DNA of 11,280 bases from Flavobacteriaceae bacterium (GTDB lineage Bacteria; Bacteroidota; Bacteroidia; Flavobacteriales; Weeksellaceae): the NCBI GenBank assembly GCA_031289875.1, contig JAITOO010000044.1, positions 1 through 11,280 on the forward strand, written 5' to 3'. A program made the translations under genes and the position numbers. Of this stretch, positions 6,656 to 11,280 are shown piece after piece; position 1 is the stretch's first letter, and every line of letters begins with the position of its first letter. The notes under the pieces are model-generated. The model was not told where the DNA came from and ran no database searches. It saw nothing but the letters and a program-made list of their open reading frames with translations.

Positions 6656-6695
6656 TTTTTCACAACATGATTCAATTAAATTGTTTTTTACAAAG

Positions 6696-7748
6696 ATGAA
6701 GAAGAATATTTTTATTTACATTTTATTGATTTTCAGCGCAGTATCTTGTTTCAAAAAAGCGCCTGAAATTTTTGCCGTTCAGAAAAACGATTACGCTGTC
6801 GGCTTTTCTCTTGAAAAGAAGAATGACCAATGGGACATAGTTTCCGCAGGAGAAAAAATCTCTTTTCCTGTTGATTTTGAAGTGAAAAGATGTATAATCA
6901 CAGGCACTTCCGCTTCGGCATACATCGATGCACTGGGAAAATTCAACACGATTGTCGGAGTTTGTTCGCCGAATTATTTTTACAATCCGAAAATTCCGGA
7001 AGGAATTAAAAATCAATCGATTGAAGACGTCGGGAACAATACGTTCTTGAATTTTGAAAAAATCCTTGCTTTGAAACCTGACCTCATCATCGCCATGCAC
7101 AATGCGAGTTATGAAAAAATCTTGAACCAATTGTCCAAAACAGGAATTAAAGTTGTTTACATTGAAGAATATAACGAACTTCACCCTTTGGGAAAAACAG
7201 AATATTTAAAACTTTTCGGCATTTTGTTTCACGAAACCCAAAAAGCAGACAGCTTGTATAACTCAGTGAAAAACAATTATTTATCCCTCAAAGAAAAGAC
7301 AAATAACATGCAGAAAAAGCCGACGGTTTTCACCGGCATCATGTACGGCGATTCATGGTACATGGCAGGCGGAAAAAGCTTTATCAGTACGCTTTTCAGC
7401 GATGCCGGCGCAGATTATCTGTGGACGCATCTTCCCGAAACGGGAACGGTTTCTCTGAGTTTTGAAGAAGTTTTCAGCCGAGCCAAAACAGCGGATTACT
7501 GGATTGGCGCAAGCAATTTCAATTCCAAAAAGGAAATGTTCAATTCCAACTCTCATTACCAATGGTTTGATGCCTGCAAAAACGACAGAGTTTATGCCAT
7601 GAACGGTCGGGAAAATGAACAAAAAGCCAATGATTATTACGAAGCAGGGACGATTTATGCGGACAAATCGCTGGCAGATGTCATCAAAATTTTGTACCCC
7701 AATCTGCTTCCGGATTATCATTTGACCTATTTGAGAAAACTGGAATAG
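6696..7748 (+). CDS. btuF: BtuF-like periplasmic cobalamin-binding lipoprotein of an ABC importer
   Basis: This 350-aa protein belongs to the BtuF/FepB class of periplasmic binding proteins (Peripla_BP_2 fold), which pass corrinoids or iron chelates to an ABC importer. The signal MKKNIFIYILLIFSAVSC ends in a lipobox with C18. Family-like stretches are DVGNNTFLNFEKILALKPDLIIA (111-133, split here for reading: DVG at 111, NFEKILALKPDLIIA at 119-133), WYMAGGKSFI (221-230), LFSDAGADYLW (233-243) and NDYYEAGTIYADKSLADVI (312-330). The ATG at 6696 is preferred because it places the lipobox correctly. An upstream TTG at 6639 would add 19 residues ahead of the signal. Cobalamin, not siderophore, is suggested by its place after a B12 riboswitch operon. 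Possible own promoters and a hairpin separate it from the upstream genes by 248 bases. No permease or ATPase gene follows. The next gene converges one base after the stop. Confidence 0.8.
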   Translation: MKKNIFIYILLIFSAVSCFKKAPEIFAVQKNDYAVGFSLEKKNDQWDIVSAGEKISFPVDFEVKRCIITGTSASAYIDALGKFNTIVGVCSPNYFYNPKIPEGIKNQSIEDVGNNTFLNFEKILALKPDLIIAMHNASYEKILNQLSKTGIKVVYIEEYNELHPLGKTEYLKLFGILFHETQKADSLYNSVKNNYLSLKEKTNNMQKKPTVFTGIMYGDSWYMAGGKSFISTLFSDAGADYLWTHLPETGTVSLSFEEVFSRAKTADYWIGASNFNSKKEMFNSNSHYQWFDACKNDRVYAMNGRENEQKANDYYEAGTIYADKSLADVIKILYPNLLPDYHLTYLRKLE

Positions 7749-7749
7749 C

Positions 7750-8829
7750 TTAGCCGTAATAATTATAATACGCCGCGCAAGCGCCTTCGGAGGAGACCAT
7801 CGGTGCGCCGAGCGGGTTGGACGGTTTGCAGCGTTTGCCAAATTCAGGACACTGAAAAGGTTTTTTGTTGCCTCGCAAAATTTCGCCCGCAATACATCCG
7901 TTTTCAATTCTTACATTTTCTGATTTTATTTCAAATTTTTTGGTTGCATCAAAATTGGCGTATTTTTCGCGGATAACTAAGCCGCTGTCGGCAATTTTTC
8001 CAATTCCACGCCATTCTTGTTCACCGATTTCAAAAATCTCGTCCATCACTTTTTGAGCAGGCAGATTTCCTTCTTCGCTCACCCAGCGTTCGTAGCAATT
8101 TTCCACGAAATGCTCGCCGTTTTCGAGTTGAACGACAGCGTGATAAATCCCCTTCAACAAATCAGCAGGCTCGAAACCCGAAACCACGATAGAAATTTTG
8201 TACTTTTCGACAAGAGGGTGGTAATCCTTGTAGCCCGTAATGGTGCAGACATGTCCCGCACCAAGAAAAGCGTTGATTTTACAAAACTTATCGTCCAAAA
8301 TGGCTTCCATAGCAGGAAGGACGAGAACATGAGAAGTCAGCAACGAAAAGTTTTTCAAGCCCAACTTTTGCGCATGAATCACCGCCAAAGCGTTGCCGGG
8401 CGCAGTGGTCTCAAAACCGACGGCAAAGAAAACGACCTCTTTCTGAGGATTTTCCTGTGCAATTTTTATTGCCTCCAACGGCGAATATAAAATTCTCAAA
8501 TCGCCTCCTTCGGCTTTTGCCTGCAACAAACTTTTTTTGCTTCCCGGCACGCGCACCATATCGCCGAAGGAGCAAAGAATTATGCCTTGTTCCATGAGAA
8601 ATATAGCTTTATCTATTAACGAAATGGGCGTAACGCAGACAGGACAGCCGGGACCGTGAATCATGGTTACGTTTTTGGGCAGGAGTTCGAGCAAGCCGTT
8701 TTTAACGAGCGAATGCGTTTGTCCGCCGCAGATTTCCATGATTTGCCAATCGCCTTTTGCGGCTTTTTTGATTTCGTTTAAATAATATTTTACGATTTCG
8801 GGGTTTCGATATTCGGTTAAAAGTTTCAT
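7750..8829 (-). CDS. hypD: Hydrogenase maturation factor HypD
   Basis: This 359-aa cytoplasmic iron-sulfur protein works with HypC, and with HypE/HypF as cyanide donors, to assemble the Fe(CN)2CO group of [NiFe] hydrogenases. Conserved motifs are all present: CGGQTH (34-39), GPGCPVC (59-65, with C62 and C65), FAVGFETTAPGN (135-146), GHVC (192-195), and the C-terminal cysteine set C312, C327, C334 and C351, expected to hold the [4Fe-4S] cluster, ending PLGAPMVSSEGACAAYY (339-355). Length matches the family, about 360-375. The ATG at 8829 lies one base after the stop of the small membrane protein gene, so it is the last visible cistron of the hypF operon. Its stop is separated by one base from the stop of the converging BtuF-like gene, with no room for a terminator between them. 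Confidence 0.96.
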   Translation of the reverse strand: MKLLTEYRNPEIVKYYLNEIKKAAKGDWQIMEICGGQTHSLVKNGLLELLPKNVTMIHGPGCPVCVTPISLIDKAIFLMEQGIILCSFGDMVRVPGSKKSLLQAKAEGGDLRILYSPLEAIKIAQENPQKEVVFFAVGFETTAPGNALAVIHAQKLGLKNFSLLTSHVLVLPAMEAILDDKFCKINAFLGAGHVCTITGYKDYHPLVEKYKISIVVSGFEPADLLKGIYHAVVQLENGEHFVENCYERWVSEEGNLPAQKVMDEIFEIGEQEWRGIGKIADSGLVIREKYANFDATKKFEIKSENVRIENGCIAGEILRGNKKPFQCPEFGKRCKPSNPLGAPMVSSEGACAAYYNYYG

Positions 8830-8830
8830 T

Positions 8831-8995
8831 TTAATCTTCTATTCTGTCAAAGGTAAGTGTATCGGAATTGTTTTTCAGGAAAATTGTCAATTCTATGGGA
8901 ACATGACCGTTTTTCTCAAATAAATAATAAATTAAAGGGATTGTCATAAACAAACCGAATAATATTATTAGCCCCAAGAGAACCCCAAGTACCAT
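8831..8995 (-). CDS. Small predicted single-pass membrane protein in the hyp operon
   Basis: I do not recognise a family. From the ATG at 8995 the product is 54 aa. A TTG at 9019, 5 bases after the hypF stop, would give 62 aa starting SCKIQKI. A strongly hydrophobic segment fills about residues 1-25 (VLGVLLGLIILFGLFMTIP, then LIYYLF), followed by a polar tail with KNNSDTLTFDRIED. The likely form is one membrane helix with a short soluble domain. It sits between hypF and hypD, where many operons carry hypC, but it has no MCLxxP-type N-terminus and is not HypC. The one-base gap to hypD and short gap from hypF argue for a real, coupled gene rather than a spacer. Function is unknown. A link to hydrogenase maturation is only by position. 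Confidence 0.6.
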   Translation of the reverse strand: MVLGVLLGLIILFGLFMTIPLIYYLFEKNGHVPIELTIFLKNNSDTLTFDRIED

Positions 8996-9024
8996 AATTT
9001 TTTGAATTTTACAGGACAAAAATA

Positions 9025-11280
9025 CTACTTTTTATCAGGAAAATTCAAAAAATAATTCAACTGCCCGAAAGAAATATTTTCATCATTGGGCGAGAGATTT
9101 TCGTGAAAAAAAAGTTTAAAATTTGGTTGTAAAAACCGTACCGCCAAATCTACTAAGACCGAATTTTGCCACACACCGCCGCTGAATGCTATATTTTTTA
9201 TTTTCAACGAATGAGAAATTTTTTCAATACATTTGATTAAAGTATAATGAAAATTCAAAGCAATAACCCCAACTCCTTGATTATCAGCTTCTTTTAAAAT
9301 GATTTTAAATAATTTTTCTGTCGGAATTTCTTTGTCGAATTTTTCATTTTTCAAATAATCTACAAACCGGAAATCATTATTTTCACAGACAGAATTTGCG
9401 AGTTTTTCAACGAACATTGCCGCTTCGCCTTCAAAGGAAATGGTTTCCGAACAGCCCAAAACAACCCCTACCGCATCAAACAATCTGCCCATAGACGAGG
9501 TTTTAACTTCTTGCCTATCAATAAGTTTTGTATAAATTTCCCATTCGTTTGCGTTGAAAAATTTCCTGAAAAATTCATGGTTTCTACTGATGGAAAGTGC
9601 AGAAATTTTAGGTTTTTTTGACATTTTGTCTCCCAAAATCCATACAAACGGCTCTAATTGCGCCACATGCTGAAGCGTTTTATTTTCGTAAACAAAAAAT
9701 TCACCGCCCCAAATTTCTTTTTCGGAGAAAAAACCGACACCGTCCCAAACCACGCCCAGCACAGGCTCTACGCTCTCCCACAACCGATGTTCGCCTAAAA
9801 CAGCGGAGAAATGGGCAAGATGGTGCTGAATTTTTGAATTTGCTCCCTCTGAAGGAGTCGGCGTATAAAGCGGATGTTTATCCGCCAAAATAATGTCAGG
9901 TGTAAAATTAAATTTTTTTTGGTAGGATTTTATAGTTTTTTCATGCCGTAAAAATGTGTCGTATTTCGCCAAGTCGCCGATGTATTCGCTGATGTAACAA
10001 TGGTTGTTCGGCACAGTGGTAAAAGTGTTTTTCAAATCTGCGCCGAGCGCAAGAATTTTCTTTTTCTCGGCGTTTTTCTTTTGCAGTTCATCGGCAAAAA
10101 AGAAGTTCGGAGCGTAGCCGCGCGCTCTTCTCAAAATAATTTTTCGGTGAAATTTCGGGCTGAAAGCGATAATGCTGTCGTCCTGCGCATGAACAATTTT
10201 CAAATTGTGATGAATGTAAAAATCGGCAATATTTTTTAATAAATTCACACTTTCGGTTTCGCTGCTGCAAATCGGCGAGCCATGAAAATTCCCGCTCGTG
10301 GCTATCAGCGGTTTTCCGAAGGTTTTGGCGATGAGTTTCAGCATTCCCGTGTAGGGATACATCGCCCCGATAGTGTCCATATTCGGAGCGATTTCATGTC
10401 TTGCTAAATCACCGCTATTCTTTACTTTAATAATGCAAATCGGCGCTTCGGGCGAAAGAAATTCTTTTTCATGAAAATCTTCCACGAAAAGATAATTCCT
10501 CATCATTTCCAAACTTGGAAACAGCACGGCAAACGGCTTTGTCGGGCGGTTTTTTCTTTTCCGGAGTTCTGCAACGGCTTCGGAATTGGTTGCATCGCAA
10601 AGCAAAAGATAACCCGAAGTATTTTTTACGGCAATGATTTTTCCATCATTTAGCTTTTCTGATAAGGTATTGAAAATCAATTTGTTGTCTTTCTCTAAAA
10701 TTCGTCCCGAATTATCGGTGAATTTCAGTTTAATTCCGCAATCGGGACAGGTGTTAGTTTGCGAATGAAAACGAATATCTTCGGACGTTTGATACTCGTG
10801 CAGGCAGTTCGGACACATTTTGAACTCGGAGATGCTTGTATTTTCGCGCTCAAACGGAAATTTTTCGGCAATAGCGTAGCGTGGTCCGCATTGAGTGCAG
10901 GTGGTGAAAGGGTAGAAATAGCGGCGGTTTTTGGGATCAAAAAGTTCCTTTTCGCAGTCGGGACAAGTCGCAAAATCGGGCGTGAGGGGAATATCTACCG
11001 TGATATTTTCAGGGGTAGGCTTGATGGAAAAAGTTTCAAAAATTTCAGAAGTTTCATGTTCAAAAGTTTTGATAGAAAAGATTTGCGAGCTTTTCGGCTT
11101 CTCAACCTCTAACCTGCTTAAAAACTCAACTATTCGACTGCCTTGCGCCACAATTACCACGCCCTTTTCGTCATTCGACACCCCGCCTTTCAGCCCGAAG
11201 CGTTGAGCCAAATTAAACACAAAGGGGCGGAAACCTACACCCTGCACGCACCCTGAGATGTGGATATGGAAAGTTTTCAA
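9025..11280 (-). CDS. hypF: Carbamoyltransferase / hydrogenase maturation protein HypF (5' end at window edge)
   Basis: HypF turns carbamoyl phosphate and ATP into a carbamoyl group on the C-terminal cysteine of HypE, the source of the cyanide ligands of [NiFe] hydrogenase. All four modules are visible over 751 residues: an acylphosphatase domain (about 1-90, VQGVGFRPFV at 12-21 with R18), two zinc fingers (C106/C109 with C128/C131, and C156/C159 with C178/C181), a YrdC-like domain (about 205-390, RRARGYAP at 384-391), and a Kae1-like domain (about 405-751, HHLAH at 486-490, FDAVG at 601-605, SGGVWQN at 700-706). The usual NDGGI motif reads NDENI (732-736) and the YrdC-like start reads KNTSG (219-223), so these positions deviate. 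The reading frame meets the edge at a TTG at 11280 that lies where family proteins begin. It may be the true start or a few codons may be missing. It heads the visible operon with the small membrane protein and hypD. Confidence 0.95.
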   Translation of the reverse strand: MKTFHIHISGCVQGVGFRPFVFNLAQRFGLKGGVSNDEKGVVIVAQGSRIVEFLSRLEVEKPKSSQIFSIKTFEHETSEIFETFSIKPTPENITVDIPLTPDFATCPDCEKELFDPKNRRYFYPFTTCTQCGPRYAIAEKFPFERENTSISEFKMCPNCLHEYQTSEDIRFHSQTNTCPDCGIKLKFTDNSGRILEKDNKLIFNTLSEKLNDGKIIAVKNTSGYLLLCDATNSEAVAELRKRKNRPTKPFAVLFPSLEMMRNYLFVEDFHEKEFLSPEAPICIIKVKNSGDLARHEIAPNMDTIGAMYPYTGMLKLIAKTFGKPLIATSGNFHGSPICSSETESVNLLKNIADFYIHHNLKIVHAQDDSIIAFSPKFHRKIILRRARGYAPNFFFADELQKKNAEKKKILALGADLKNTFTTVPNNHCYISEYIGDLAKYDTFLRHEKTIKSYQKKFNFTPDIILADKHPLYTPTPSEGANSKIQHHLAHFSAVLGEHRLWESVEPVLGVVWDGVGFFSEKEIWGGEFFVYENKTLQHVAQLEPFVWILGDKMSKKPKISALSISRNHEFFRKFFNANEWEIYTKLIDRQEVKTSSMGRLFDAVGVVLGCSETISFEGEAAMFVEKLANSVCENNDFRFVDYLKNEKFDKEIPTEKLFKIILKEADNQGVGVIALNFHYTLIKCIEKISHSLKIKNIAFSGGVWQNSVLVDLAVRFLQPNFKLFFHENLSPNDENISFGQLNYFLNFPDKK

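Noticed and set aside
6639..6695. Upstream TTG start extending the BtuF-like protein by 19 residues
   Set aside because: It would place extra residues ahead of a clear lipoprotein signal peptide and lies in the right arm of the leader hairpin. The ATG at 6696 gives a normal signal.
8831..9019. Small ORF between hypF and hypD as HypC
   Set aside because: HypC begins MCLxxP and is a soluble OB-fold protein. This product has a hydrophobic helix and lacks the motif.
9618..11206. Several plus-strand ORFs opposite hypF
   Set aside because: hypF is unambiguous through all four domains. The opposite-strand frames are by-products of its coding sequence.

Overview
This window looks like a piece of a Bacteroidota chromosome, probably from the Bacteroidales. 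The evidence is a C-terminal type IX secretion (T9SS) sorting domain at the end of the 3439-5223 gene, several promoters of the Bacteroidota form (-33 TTTG, -7 TAnnTTTG), A/T-rich start regions that mostly lack Shine-Dalgarno sequences, and surface-protein families (DUF4465, PKD-like lipoprotein) typical of that phylum. No rRNA, tRNA, CRISPR array or transposase is visible.

Left end (1-1272, minus strand): a type II restriction-modification pair. A beta-class DNA methyltransferase with an SPPY motif is followed one base later by the N-terminal 110 residues of an MvaI/BcnI-family endonuclease, which runs off the left edge. By hand scan the 11.28 kb contains no CCWGG site but at least six CCSGG sites. 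This points to MvaI-like (CCWGG) specificity.

Centre left (1453-2949, minus): asparaginyl-tRNA synthetase, asnS, with its own promoter. It diverges from the next block.

Centre (2957-7748, plus): a vitamin B12 locus. A near-consensus promoter leads almost directly into a cobalamin riboswitch. This is followed by a 46-codon small ORF overlapping the next start by ATGA, a 594-aa secreted protein (CUB-like, PKD-like, DUF4465 and T9SS sorting domains), a 403-aa surface lipoprotein, and, after a structured intergenic region with two long inverted repeats, a BtuF-like periplasmic binding lipoprotein. The likely scheme is that low cobalamin lets the surface proteins be made to capture corrinoids, with the BtuF-like protein carrying them on to an inner-membrane importer. 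The outer-membrane receptor (BtuB) and importer (BtuC, BtuD) are not in the window.

Right end (7750-11280, minus): a hydrogenase maturation cluster, hypF, then a small predicted membrane protein, then hypD. It is tightly packed and ends one base from the stop of the converging BtuF-like gene. HypF and HypD make and install the Fe(CN)2CO ligands of [NiFe] hydrogenases, so such an enzyme is expected elsewhere in the genome. No hypC is visible in the space between hypF and hypD. The most unusual items are the B12-controlled small ORF and T9SS-exported DUF4465 protein, the small membrane protein in the hyp operon, the absence of CCWGG, and the two unexplained hairpins before the BtuF-like gene.
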